A program made the position numbers and the translations under genes. A stretch of DNA of 54,415 nucleotides, from the NCBI GenBank assembly GCA_017882375.1, contig JADGPP010000013.1:1-54415 (forward strand). The letters are read 5' to 3'. Origin of the DNA: Solirubrobacteraceae bacterium. Its GTDB lineage: Bacteria; Actinomycetota; Thermoleophilia; Solirubrobacterales; Solirubrobacteraceae. Below are positions 24,605-33,333 of the stretch, in pieces. The notes beneath the pieces are model-generated. The model ran no database searches. It had not been told where the DNA came from and saw only the letters and a program-made list of their open reading frames with translations. Numbering within the stretch: the first letter of the stretch is position 1; every line of letters starts with the position of its first letter.

Positions 24605-26211
24605 CACGCAGCCACCGGAGAGGCCGAGCCGACGTGACGATCGGGACGGACGATCTTCGCCTCTCGCGTCTGGCGTCCCGGCCCGGCGAACCAGTACGCG
24701 GCCATGCCGACCGCCAGCCAGAAGTAGGGGCCCGACGCCGTGCTCGTGATGAACGGCCCCGAGAACCCCTCGAGCGTCAGCGCGATGAAGGGAGCGAATG
24801 CTCCCGCGAGCATGATCGCGAGCTCGCCGTCGCCGACTCTTCGGATCCCGCGAGCGACCAGCACGATCACGAAGATCGTCAGGGCGATCCACGCGAGCAG
24901 GCCAGGGGCGCCGAGTTCGTCGGCGACGAGGTTGTACTGCGTCTCGGCGCTCACCCCGTGGCCTTCCACCAGTTCTGTGACCTTGCCGCCGAAGCCGCCA
25001 GCGGCCCCGACCGTTCCGAGCCCGACGCCCAGCGGCGCCGACGCGAGGAACTGTGGGATTTTGCTCCAGGCCGATGACTTGTGGCTGGGCACCGTCGACA
25101 CCGCTTCGCTGGGCGCGATGCTTTCGTAACGCTTGAACGTCCCGCCGCCCACCGCGGACACGAACACGGCGCCGAGCGGCACGGCGAGCGCGACGATCAC
25201 GAGCATCGCCCCGAGCGCACGCGTGACTCTGCGCCCGGCCAGCGACGCGAGCGCGACGAACGCGAAAACCCCCAGCACGGCTCCGACGACCTGCAATCTC
25301 CCTAGGCCGGTCGCGACGGCGACCAGCGCACCCAGACCCAGCAGCGCGGCGACCCATCTTCGGCGCGACCGCCAGGTCGCCAGCAGCGCCAGGCAGCAGG
25401 GCAGCGCGATCACTCCTACGCCGCCGCTGAAGCCGCTGTCAGAGCCGAGTCCCAGCGGCCGTACCCGCGCCTGGCCTTCGCTGCTGTAGGTGCGGGCGAT
25501 GGAGCCCTTTTTGCCGACCGTCGTGGGCTGCACCAAGGCCCGGTAGCCCGGCCCCCAGCTGGCCAGCTGGGCGGGGCTGAGACCCGTCTGATAAGTGGCC
25601 ACCGCACCGTTGGCCAGCCCGATCACGCCGATGATGATGAACAGCTGGCGCAGGCGCTTCTTGGAGCGCACAAGCACGTACCCGAAGAAGAAGAAGGGAA
25701 CCCATTGCAGCTCCTGCCTGAAACCGCCGAGGACGTGCAGCACTCCGTGGGTCTTCGGGTTGAAGGCGTTGACGACGACGATCGCGACGAACGCGAGGAC
25801 CCAGCCCGAGAGAGGAGGCAGCTTGACGCGCTCCCTGCGCGCGAGCAGACGCATCACCGCGCCCAGGCAGACCGCGAGGATCAGGACGTTGCGGATCGCG
25901 GCGGTCGCTTCGCTGCGTCCGATGCCAAGCTTCACCGGGCCGTCGAGCAATCCCAGGTAGACGGCTAGCAGCCCGACGGTGACCTCGAGACGGCTGTTGA
26001 CGATCAGCGCGACGATCGCGAGCACAGCGAGGATCGCCCCGAGCACGACCAGCACGCTCGTGTTGGGCAGCGCAACGGTGAGGCCGAGAGCGATGACCGC
26101 GGGAACCAGCCCCGAGAGCCCAACCAGCGCGATGTCGCGGATGCGCCTGTCCAAGACCACCGGATGCACCGCGCCGGCTCCCCCCGACAGGCGCAGGCGG
26201 GGGGTGGTCAT
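24604..26211 (-). CDS. O-antigen polymerase/ligase-like membrane protein (Wzy/WaaL type)
   Basis: The 535-residue protein is very hydrophobic, with about eleven or twelve predicted membrane segments spread from residue 27 to the C-terminus. Between about 215 and 410 there is a large, more polar portion. The pattern of many helices with one long periplasm-facing loop is that of the Wzy_C/O-antigen ligase superfamily, which joins lipid-linked sugar units or transfers them to a carrier. It overlaps the Wzc-like gene by 4 bp and the ABC transporter gene by one base, so all three are probably made together. Confidence 0.82.
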   Translation of the reverse strand: MTTPRLRLSGGAGAVHPVVLDRRIRDIALVGLSGLVPAVIALGLTVALPNTSVLVVLGAILAVLAIVALIVNSRLEVTVGLLAVYLGLLDGPVKLGIGRSEATAAIRNVLILAVCLGAVMRLLARRERVKLPPLSGWVLAFVAIVVVNAFNPKTHGVLHVLGGFRQELQWVPFFFFGYVLVRSKKRLRQLFIIIGVIGLANGAVATYQTGLSPAQLASWGPGYRALVQPTTVGKKGSIARTYSSEGQARVRPLGLGSDSGFSGGVGVIALPCCLALLATWRSRRRWVAALLGLGALVAVATGLGRLQVVGAVLGVFAFVALASLAGRRVTRALGAMLVIVALAVPLGAVFVSAVGGGTFKRYESIAPSEAVSTVPSHKSSAWSKIPQFLASAPLGVGLGTVGAAGGFGGKVTELVEGHGVSAETQYNLVADELGAPGLLAWIALTIFVIVLVARGIRRVGDGELAIMLAGAFAPFIALTLEGFSGPFITSTASGPYFWLAVGMAAYWFAGPGRQTREAKIVRPDRHVGSASPVAA

Positions 26212-27860
26212 CTACCCATCAGCTTGCCCGACCACACCCGCCCGTTGGCCGCCGCGAAGCCGTATCGCTTGATTTCTCTGCGCGGCAGGCAGTTGGCAAC
26301 GATGCCGAGCGCAGGAGCATTGGATTGGGCGAGCAGCTGGACGAGCCGCTGCGCGGACATTTCTCGCGTGTGACCGGCGCGCGCGACGATCACGATCGCA
26401 TCGACGAGCTTGAGCAGTGGCATCACGTCGCTGACTTCCAGCGGCGAGGGAGCGTCGATCAGCACGTAGTCGAAGTCCTCTGAGACCGAGCGCAGCAGAT
26501 CGGCCATCGCCGCATGCCCGAGCAGCGCCGGGGGGTTGGGAACCGATCGGCCGCCCGCGAGCAGGAACAGCGTGCCGGCCTCACGCGACTCGACCATGGT
26601 CGCAACCGGCGCTCCCGCGCCGGGATCGTCGGAGAGCTCGGCCGGCTGGATCGGATGCACGCGCTGCATGGCCTGACCGACAGCGAGCTTTCCCGTGAGC
26701 ACCTCCGCGAGGCCCTCAGCGCCATCGAGGCCCAGCAGCCTCGCCTGGGCCGGGCGGCGGAAGTTGGCCTCCACGACGGCCACGCGCTCACCGGAGTCAC
26801 GCTGGACCAACGCCAGATCGGCGACCAGCGTCGACTTGCCGTCGCCCGCGTCCGCGCTGACGAACAGGACCGTCCGCGATGGCCTGGTGCGCCGGGGATC
26901 GGGGTTCACACCGAGTTGCAGCGCTGTGTGCAATCGCCGCAGTGGCTCGACAAGAAACTGCGACGGCGTCGGCTCTCCGTCGCGTCGCACGATCGGGCGT
27001 CTGACCTTGGGAAAGCTGGCGAGGATCTGCGATCCGAACGCTCCCTCGATGCCGGCCAGCGAACGCAGCCGACGGTCGAATCGACCGAGCGCGTATGCCG
27101 CGATCGCCGCCAGGACGATCCCGATGACGAAGCCGAAGATCGCGTTTTTGCGCGGCTTGGGCGAGAGCAGCAGAGCCGTGGTCGCCTTGGCGGGCTTGAT
27201 CTGCTCGGCGCCAGCGACACCAAGGCTCGCTTCGAGCTGGTTGATCTTGCTGTTCAACGCCGCCGCCTGCAGCACGCTGGAGGTGCTGGGCGTCCTGGTG
27301 ACAGCGGGCGCGTTCTTGGATTTGCCTGCCGTCTTCGGCACAGCCTTGGGCACGCTCGCCGCTTCGATCCTGCGCAGCTGGCGGCGGGCGATCGCGATCG
27401 CCCGTTCTGTGGCGCGCTGTCGGCTGGCGTGCTGGCGCCGGATGAAGGTACGCGCGGTGGTGTTCGCCAGCAGCGCCGCGCCTTTGGCCGTGTGCGCTTC
27501 GGCGGTTATCGCTATGAACTCGCTCTTTTCGGGCGACTTCGCACGGACCTTGCTGCCACGTATCAGCGCCTTGTCTTTCTGGCGCAACTGCTGTCGCACC
27601 TGTTCAATGACGATCGAATTGATGATCGCCACCTGATTGGCGACGTTTGCCGTCTGCCCTTTGCTGCTCGTCTTTTCACCCGGAGCCTGTTCTTCGAGGC
27701 TGGCGCCGAGATAGATCTGCGTCGTCGACTGATAAACACGCGTGGCGTGCTTGTAGTAGAAGTAGCTCGCAGCCGCGACTACTACCCCCACCGTGAGGAT
27801 CAACCACTTGCGCCTCCAGAGCGGAAGAAGGATGGAGGTGGCGTCGGTCGTCTCGTTCAT
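26208..27860 (-). CDS. Wzc-like chain-length determinant fused to a BY-kinase-type ATPase
   Basis: This 550-residue protein has a Wzz domain with a first membrane helix at about 17-33 (LILTVGVVVAAASYFYY) and a second around 236-255. A cytoplasmic P-loop ATPase follows: Walker A DAGDGKST at about 337-344 and Walker B YVLIDAP at about 461-467. Such proteins set polysaccharide chain length. Two departures are notable. The Walker A' strand reads VVEANFRR, so both usual acidic residues of the D-x-D motif are replaced by Glu and Asn. The C-terminus lacks the tyrosine cluster, with one Tyr in the last 25 residues. It is the first gene of the long operon. Confidence 0.88.
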   Translation of the reverse strand: MNETTDATSILLPLWRRKWLILTVGVVVAAASYFYYKHATRVYQSTTQIYLGASLEEQAPGEKTSSKGQTANVANQVAIINSIVIEQVRQQLRQKDKALIRGSKVRAKSPEKSEFIAITAEAHTAKGAALLANTTARTFIRRQHASRQRATERAIAIARRQLRRIEAASVPKAVPKTAGKSKNAPAVTRTPSTSSVLQAAALNSKINQLEASLGVAGAEQIKPAKATTALLLSPKPRKNAIFGFVIGIVLAAIAAYALGRFDRRLRSLAGIEGAFGSQILASFPKVRRPIVRRDGEPTPSQFLVEPLRRLHTALQLGVNPDPRRTRPSRTVLFVSADAGDGKSTLVADLALVQRDSGERVAVVEANFRRPAQARLLGLDGAEGLAEVLTGKLAVGQAMQRVHPIQPAELSDDPGAGAPVATMVESREAGTLFLLAGGRSVPNPPALLGHAAMADLLRSVSEDFDYVLIDAPSPLEVSDVMPLLKLVDAIVIVARAGHTREMSAQRLVQLLAQSNAPALGIVANCLPRREIKRYGFAAANGRVWSGKLMGR

Positions 27861-27896
27861 CGACTGCAGGATCCGTCCGTGGGCCGGTCGGGAGCC

Positions 27897-27902
27897 ATCA
27901 TA
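27897..27902 (-). promoter_or_regulatory. -10 element of the long polysaccharide operon
   Basis: TATGAT on the minus strand, 36 bp before the ATG of the Wzc-like gene, matches the -10 consensus closely. The leader would be about 30 nt. It is the only obvious promoter for the thirteen genes down to 12.8 kb apart from a weaker internal candidate at 15536-15541. No convincing -35 hexamer is seen. Confidence 0.45.
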
Positions 27903-27979
27903 CGGTCTTGCGTAATTGGGGACTAAAGACTACCGCTCCACCAGCGACGCTCGGCAAGGCTGCATGCAACGATGTCGCC

Positions 27980-29176
27980 GTGTCCAGCTCGCCGGCTCCT
28001 CCCGCTTTTCCCCTCTCGCAGAGCAGCGACGACGAGCCCTCACCAGCGGGTCGGCGCCGGCTTTTGGTGGTCAGTCATCCCGCCGTCGTGAGTGTCAACC
28101 AGGAGGTCTACCGCGAACTCGACAGACGTGGCTGGCAGACGACGATCGTGCTGCCGAGCCGCTGGCGCAGCGAGTACTCGCTCAAGGATACCGAGCCCCA
28201 GGTGCTCGACGGAATGCAGGCGGCGCTGCTGCCAACCCCCGTGGCCCTGCGCGGACGTCCGCAGCGGCATTTCTACCTAGCCAACTGTCGCGCGCTGGCA
28301 GCCCGGATCAACCCCGACGTGGCGTTCGTCGAGGCCGAGCCGTTCTCGATCTCGGCGACCCAATGGGCCCGGGCGCTGACCAAGCTCGGCATCCCCTTCG
28401 GGGTGCAGTGCGCGGAGAACATCGACAGGCGATTCCCGCTTCCCGTTCGCCTGATGCGCTCTCGCGTGCTGCGCGACGCGGCCTTCGTCGCCACGCGCTC
28501 TGACAGCGCCGGGCGACTCGCGCGGGCGTGGGGAGCCAGGGGAGCGGTCGCGCTGGCGCCGCACGCGGTGCCGGCCTGGGAGAGCGTGTCCTCCAGCGGC
28601 GAGCGCCCTTTCACCGTCGGGTACGCCGGGCGCCTGGTGCCGAGCAAGGGCCTGCTCGACCTGCTGGCGGCGGTGCGACGACTGCAGGCGCCCGTGGAGC
28701 TACTGATGATCGGCGACGGTGAGCAGCGACCGCAACTGGAGGGACAACCGATCCCCGGCTCGCGCGTGAAGGTGTTGGACGGCGTGAGTCACGACGAGAT
28801 GGGCTCCGCCTACGCCAAGCTCGACGTGCTCGTGCTGCCTTCACACACCACGCCGACCTGGAAGGAGCAGTTCGGCCGTGTGATCGTCGAGGCGCTGTGG
28901 TGCGGCGTCCCGGTGGTCGGCTCGGACTCCGGCGAGATCCCGTGGCTGATCGAGCTCACCGGCGGCGGCCTGGTCTTCCCCGAGGGCGACGCTGAGGCGC
29001 TGGCTGCCCGGCTGATCGAGCTGCGCGAACAGCCGGCTCTGCGTCAGCGGCTGGCGACGGCCGGGAGAGCCGCGGTCGCCGAGCTCTTCTCCGTGCCGGC
29101 GGCCAGCGACGCGCTGGAGCGCCTGCTCGCGGGCGCATGCGACCCTGCCGCCGCCGAGCTGGCCCGCGCGAACTGA
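27980..29176 (+). CDS. GT-B glycosyltransferase, family 4 type
   Basis: With the GTG at 27980 the protein has 398 residues; a TTG at 27908 would add 24 residues of unlikely sequence. The N-terminal LLVVSHPAVVSVNQEVYREL and the donor-domain motif KEQFGRVIVEALWCGVPVVGSDSGE (E-x7-E) identify a family 4 transferase. It is transcribed divergently from the Wzc-like operon and converges on the next glycosyltransferase gene. The start is uncertain because neither candidate has a good ribosome-binding site. Confidence 0.85.
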   Translation: MSSSPAPPAFPLSQSSDDEPSPAGRRRLLVVSHPAVVSVNQEVYRELDRRGWQTTIVLPSRWRSEYSLKDTEPQVLDGMQAALLPTPVALRGRPQRHFYLANCRALAARINPDVAFVEAEPFSISATQWARALTKLGIPFGVQCAENIDRRFPLPVRLMRSRVLRDAAFVATRSDSAGRLARAWGARGAVALAPHAVPAWESVSSSGERPFTVGYAGRLVPSKGLLDLLAAVRRLQAPVELLMIGDGEQRPQLEGQPIPGSRVKVLDGVSHDEMGSAYAKLDVLVLPSHTTPTWKEQFGRVIVEALWCGVPVVGSDSGEIPWLIELTGGGLVFPEGDAEALAARLIELREQPALRQRLATAGRAAVAELFSVPAASDALERLLAGACDPAAAELARAN

Positions 29177-29205
29177 CCTCACTGCGCGACGATCGCCGCG
29201 GGCTC

Positions 29206-30390
29206 TCAGACTCGCCGCTCGGCGGCCACGCGTGCGTACAGCTGCTCGTGCTTGCTGACCATCTGTTCCCAGCTGAATCCGAGCGCCGACTCACGCGCGC
29301 TGCGTCCGAGTCGCGTTCGCAGTGACACATCCTCGCTGAGCTGGTTCAGCCGTCGCGCGATCGTCTGTGGATCGCGATCGATCAGAAACCCGTTCTGTCC
29401 GTCGTCGATCAGCTCGCGCACCCCGCTCACAGGTGTGGCGAGCAGCGGCAACCCGCTCGCGGCGGCCTCGAATGTGACCAGTGAAAAAGTCTCATAGCTG
29501 GAGGGCAGAACGAACACGTCTGCGAGCGCGTACACGAGTTGCACATCGCCGGTCACTCCGAGCCAGTGAATCGCGCCTCCGACCCCGAGCGAGTCGGCGA
29601 GCTCCTGGTAGCGCTGGCGATCTCCGTCGCCGGCGACGACGACATCCCAATCGGCTGCGGACGCAAGCGCCCGGATCAGCGGCGCGAGACCCTTGCGCTC
29701 CCACTCGCTGCCCACGAACACGGCGATCAACCGGTCCGCCGAGATGTCGAGCTTTGCCCGCAGCGCCCGCGCGTCGGGCTCGCGGGCTCCGGGCGAGAAG
29801 CCCACCGTGTCGACGCCGTTGTGAATGCTCATAACGCGCTCGCGCAGCGCGGGGTAGTGTTCGCCGACCTCCTCGGCGACGCCTTCGGAGACACCTACGA
29901 AGGTGGCCGATCTGTTGGCGCGAAAGTACATCCGCTCGGCAATCCGCAGCAGGTGACCCACCAACCACGCGTGCACGCGAAACAGCGCCGAGGAGCGACT
30001 CGGGTTGGCCGGCCCCACCTGGTGGCAATAGTGGACCGCCACGACGTCGACGCGATTGAACACGATCGCACCGGTCGCTTGAACGACGCCCCGGCGCCAA
30101 CGCCAGAGCAGCAGCGAGCCGGCCAGCATGAACCACGGATAGGCAAGCAGCGCGGGGCGGCTGGGTCCTCGCACGCGATGAAACTTCACTCCCGCATCTT
30201 GCGGCAGCGCGCACGTGCGCGCGATCACTGTGACTTCGTGGCCGCGAGCTCGCAGCCCGAGGATCAGCTCTGCGAGCACGCGCTCCATCCCTCCCACCGA
30301 GCCGATGTCGTGCGCGACGATCGTCACCGCACCGGGCGCCGCGCTGCGGTCAGTCACATCGCTTGGCACTAGGTCCGCTCGCGCATGCAT
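29206..30390 (-). CDS. GT-B glycosyltransferase, family 4 type
   Basis: The protein of 394 residues has the acceptor-side motif GSVGGMERVLAELI near residues 31-44, a donor-domain strand LIAVFVGSEWERKGLAPLI and the signature SYETFSLVTFEAAASGLPLLA. It is a single gene, convergent with the previous glycosyltransferase and divergent from an FkbM gene. TAACCT nine bases before the ATG may be its -10 element, which would give a nearly leaderless message. Confidence 0.88.
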   Translation of the reverse strand: MHARADLVPSDVTDRSAAPGAVTIVAHDIGSVGGMERVLAELILGLRARGHEVTVIARTCALPQDAGVKFHRVRGPSRPALLAYPWFMLAGSLLLWRWRRGVVQATGAIVFNRVDVVAVHYCHQVGPANPSRSSALFRVHAWLVGHLLRIAERMYFRANRSATFVGVSEGVAEEVGEHYPALRERVMSIHNGVDTVGFSPGAREPDARALRAKLDISADRLIAVFVGSEWERKGLAPLIRALASAADWDVVVAGDGDRQRYQELADSLGVGGAIHWLGVTGDVQLVYALADVFVLPSSYETFSLVTFEAAASGLPLLATPVSGVRELIDDGQNGFLIDRDPQTIARRLNQLSEDVSLRTRLGRSARESALGFSWEQMVSKHEQLYARVAAERRV

Positions 30391-30467
30391 CCGCGTCCCA
30401 GGTTACTGGACGACATTGCCCGCGAATCGGGCGCTGCGACCCGCCGTACGCGGATTTTGCCGTCGTG

Positions 30468-30473
30468 TAGGCT
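30468..30473 (+). promoter_or_regulatory. Possible -10 element upstream of the FkbM gene
   Basis: TAGGCT in the 169-bp divergent intergenic region would start transcription near 30480, about 80 nt before the ATG at 30560. There is no clear -35 hexamer. Confidence 0.3.
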
Positions 30474-30559
30474 CTCGCCGCGCCGGTCGGGTCGGCGGGA
30501 TCGAAATCGCACGCGCCAGCATTCGCCCGGCGCGTCGATCACGCACAGAGCGCGCCTTC

Positions 30560-31498
30560 ATGAGTGACACCGTCCACCGACCCCCCTCACCGGCGCTCCG
30601 GGCCTACCGGTTTGTCAACCGTCCCTACTACTGGTTTCGCCCAGCGCAGCTGGGCGCCCGCCTGCGGACGACGGCGCCGGCTGACGGCAGTCCGCATCTG
30701 GTGCGCACGGCCTGGGGCTCGCAGCTGTATTGCTGGCCCGACTCGCTCGGGCGGGCGGTGGCGCGAGCCGGCGTCTACGACCTGATCGTCGCCGAGACGC
30801 TCGCGCGTCTGACCGACCCGGGCGAGACCGCCGTCGACGCGGGAGCGAACGTGGGATTGATGTCCAACCTGCTCGCCCACGCCGTCGGCACGCGCGGGCG
30901 CGTGATCTCCTTCGAGCCACACCCGCTCATCCTGCAGACGCTCGCGCGCAACGTCGCTCTCTGGCGGGATGTCGACGGACTGGACGTCGTCGACCTGCGC
31001 CGGGCCGCCGTCTCCTCGACCAGCGGGACACTCCCGCTGGTCGTCGACCCGGAGATGTTCGCCTACAACAAGGGCACCGCGTCGCTGCAGGCCGGCGAGC
31101 AGGTGAACTCCACCGAGGTGCGCACCGTGCGTCTCGACGACGAGCTCACGGAACCGATCGGCGTGCTCAAGCTCGATGTGGAGATGCACGAGCTGCAAGC
31201 CCTCGACGGCGCCCGAGCGCTGCTGTCGGCCAAGCTCATTCGCGACATCGTCTTCGAGGAGCACGAGCCGCCGCCGACGCCGGTGACCGAGCTGCTCGAG
31301 TCCTACGGCTACACGATCCTCGGCGTGCGCCAGGGAATCACCCGGCCGATCGCCTCCGCGCCCGGCGAGGCGTACCGGCGGAAGCTGTGGGACCCGCCGG
31401 CGCTGCTGGCGACGACCGATGTCCGGCGCGCCGAAGAGCGGCTGAGGCGCCGCGGGTGGCTGTGTCTCGGCAGGGGCCTGCGCCGCCGTGGCGCCTGA
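30560..31498 (+). CDS. FkbM-family SAM-dependent methyltransferase
   Basis: From the ATG at 30560 the product has 312 residues; the open frame extends upstream without support. Motif I AVDAGANVGLMSNLL lies near 92-106, FEPHPLI near 118-124, and the FkbM motif VLKLDVEMHELQALDGA near 202-218. In that motif a Met-His replaces the usual Gly-Ala, a departure from the other two FkbM proteins here. It probably methylates a sugar of the polysaccharide. A second methyltransferase gene follows 23 bp downstream. Confidence 0.86.
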   Translation: MSDTVHRPPSPALRAYRFVNRPYYWFRPAQLGARLRTTAPADGSPHLVRTAWGSQLYCWPDSLGRAVARAGVYDLIVAETLARLTDPGETAVDAGANVGLMSNLLAHAVGTRGRVISFEPHPLILQTLARNVALWRDVDGLDVVDLRRAAVSSTSGTLPLVVDPEMFAYNKGTASLQAGEQVNSTEVRTVRLDDELTEPIGVLKLDVEMHELQALDGARALLSAKLIRDIVFEEHEPPPTPVTELLESYGYTILGVRQGITRPIASAPGEAYRRKLWDPPALLATTDVRRAEERLRRRGWLCLGRGLRRRGA

Positions 31499-31508
31499 GC
31501 CGCGCAGC

Positions 31509-31514
31509 TAGGAT
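31509..31514 (+). promoter_or_regulatory. -10 element close to a methyltransferase start (leaderless transcript)
   Basis: TAGGAT is followed by seven bases and then the ATG at 31522. It lies just after the FkbM stop, so the methyltransferase may have its own leaderless transcript as well as read-through. Confidence 0.4.
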
Positions 31515-31521
31515 CGCCGCG

Positions 31522-32202
31522 ATGCGCACCTACGCAGACCAGATCGACTCGGCCGGCGCATCGATGGCGGAGATCGTGCGGACGGCGCTCGCGGCGGCGC
31601 GACCGCAACCGCACCTGCGCTGGCTGGACATCGGCTGCGGTCGCGGAGACCTGCTGCGCAAGCTACGCGACGATTGGCAGCCGGCGAGCCTGAGCGGGAT
31701 AGACCCGATCGACTGGCTGGACGACGACCTCAGAGCAGACGTGACGTTTCACGCACGCGCGGCCGAGAACGCCGGTGACCTGCCGCCGGCCGACCGCGTC
31801 CTGCTGATCGAGGTCATCGAGCACCTCGAGGCGCCGTGGAGCGCGCTGCGCACAGCCGCGCGACTGGTGGCGCCCGGCGGATGGCTCGTCGTGTCCACGC
31901 CCAACCTGGCGACCCTGCGCAATCGGCTCGAGCTGGGTCTGCGCGGCAACCTGACGAGCTTTCGCCCCGACTATCAGCCACACATGTCACCGGCCCTGCC
32001 GCATGTCACCGGTCGCATCCTGGGCGAAGAGGGCCTCGCCGTCGAGGCGCCGGAGTTCGCCGGCGCCGATGTGATCTCGCTGAGCAAGGGGCGCGTCTGG
32101 CCGGAGAGCATTCGCACGCGCTGCCCGTCGCTCGCGTCGGTCTCGATCGTGATCGCCGCGCGGCGCCCCGGCGAGCCCGACGGTCCAGCCGTGTCCGCCT
32201 AG
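31522..32202 (+). CDS. SAM-dependent methyltransferase (class I, methyltransferase-11/23 type)
   Basis: The 226-residue protein has motif I WLDIGCGRGDLLRKL near 34-48, an acidic residue ending the next strand (SGIDPIDWL), the IEVIEHLEAPW motif, and the APGGWLVVSTPN strand typical of small-molecule methyltransferases of the UbiE/Methyltransf_23 type. A sugar or lipid-linked intermediate is the likely substrate given the context; this is inference. Its stop overlaps the stop of the convergent glycosyltransferase gene by 4 bp. Confidence 0.82.
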   Translation: MRTYADQIDSAGASMAEIVRTALAAARPQPHLRWLDIGCGRGDLLRKLRDDWQPASLSGIDPIDWLDDDLRADVTFHARAAENAGDLPPADRVLLIEVIEHLEAPWSALRTAARLVAPGGWLVVSTPNLATLRNRLELGLRGNLTSFRPDYQPHMSPALPHVTGRILGEEGLAVEAPEFAGADVISLSKGRVWPESIRTRCPSLASVSIVIAARRPGEPDGPAVSA

Positions 32203-33305
32203 GGAGCCGGCGGGAGCGCCTGAAGGCTCGCGAAGAACCGCTCCTGCAGGGCGCCGTCGGTGAAGTCGCGCAGGAAGCTCTCGCGACCGGCACGAGCGAC
32301 ACGAGCGCGCAGATCGGGGTCGCTCAGCAGGATCTCCAGCGCATCGGCCAGGTCGCCGGGCTCGCCCGAGCGCGCGAGCACCCCCGTGCGGCCGTTGTCG
32401 ATGAACTCGCCCGGCCCGCCCGAGTCGACCGCGACCACGGCCACCCCCCTGGCCATCGCCTCCAGCAGGACGATCCCGAACGGCTCCGGGTCAGACGCGT
32501 TGACGAGAATGTCCATCCGTTCGATGTACGGGCCCGCGTCGGGCACCTCTCCGGTCATCGTCACGGCTCCGGCGAGCTTCAGCCTGTCGACGAGCTTGGG
32601 CAACGATGCGGCGTACTCGGGCGAGAGGTCCCACGAGTCGCCGCCGACGATGACCGCGTGGATCGCCTGACCGCGCTGGCCGAGCAGCGCCTGGGCCGCC
32701 AGCAGACGATCCTGTCCCTTCCATGGCTGCAGCCGACCGACCAGTCCGACCACGGGCACATCCGCGGGCAGCTCCAGCGCAGCCGGTTGCGAGCTCGCTT
32801 GCGGGACCGGCGCGCCGGCGCCGACGACGAACGTCGGGCGCGAGGGGAACAGCTGCGCCTGCGCTTCGGCGGCGGGTGTGGAGTAGCAGCCGACGGCGAT
32901 CGCCGGCAGCAGCGTGGCGGTGCGGTCGAGCCACCCCTTGCCGGAGGGAATCGCCTGCTGCCACCACACCACGCGCTTGCGCATCCCGGCAAGCACCGCG
33001 GCAGGTGAGCCGTACAGCTGGGTTTTGGCCGACCAGTTGAGGATCAGGTCCGGTCGCCGGCGCCGGAGTATCCGCGCCAGGCGCAGGACCGTGGCCAGCG
33101 ATCTACGGGCTTGGCGAAGCCGCCCGGCCTCGATCACCTCGACGTGAAAGCCGGCCGCGCTCAGCTCCTGCGACCAGGACCCGGGCTCGAAGAACACGAG
33201 CTCGAACTCGTGGCCGCTGCGCTGTGCTCCGTCGAGGATCGCCTGCAGCATCGCCTCGGCACCGCCGAGTCGCTCCCCCCACGGCACCGTTACCAATACA
33301 CGCAT
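32199..33305 (-). CDS. GT-B glycosyltransferase, family 4 type
   Basis: The 368-residue protein begins MRVLVTVPWGERLGGAEAML, a typical family 4 acceptor-side start. The donor domain has VVGLVGRLQPWKGQDRLLAA and the signature DPEPFGIVLLEAMARGVAVVAVDSGGPGE (E-x7-E). It is probably co-transcribed with the methyltransferase gene 28 bp upstream. Confidence 0.9.
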   Translation of the reverse strand: MRVLVTVPWGERLGGAEAMLQAILDGAQRSGHEFELVFFEPGSWSQELSAAGFHVEVIEAGRLRQARRSLATVLRLARILRRRRPDLILNWSAKTQLYGSPAAVLAGMRKRVVWWQQAIPSGKGWLDRTATLLPAIAVGCYSTPAAEAQAQLFPSRPTFVVGAGAPVPQASSQPAALELPADVPVVGLVGRLQPWKGQDRLLAAQALLGQRGQAIHAVIVGGDSWDLSPEYAASLPKLVDRLKLAGAVTMTGEVPDAGPYIERMDILVNASDPEPFGIVLLEAMARGVAVVAVDSGGPGEFIDNGRTGVLARSGEPGDLADALEILLSDPDLRARVARAGRESFLRDFTDGALQERFFASLQALPPAP

Positions 33306-33333
33306 GGACGATGTGGATGATGACGCGAGCCGC

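Noticed and set aside
24605-25357. Extension of the ABC transporter
   Set aside because: It overlaps the Wzy-like gene and is Arg-rich without transporter features.
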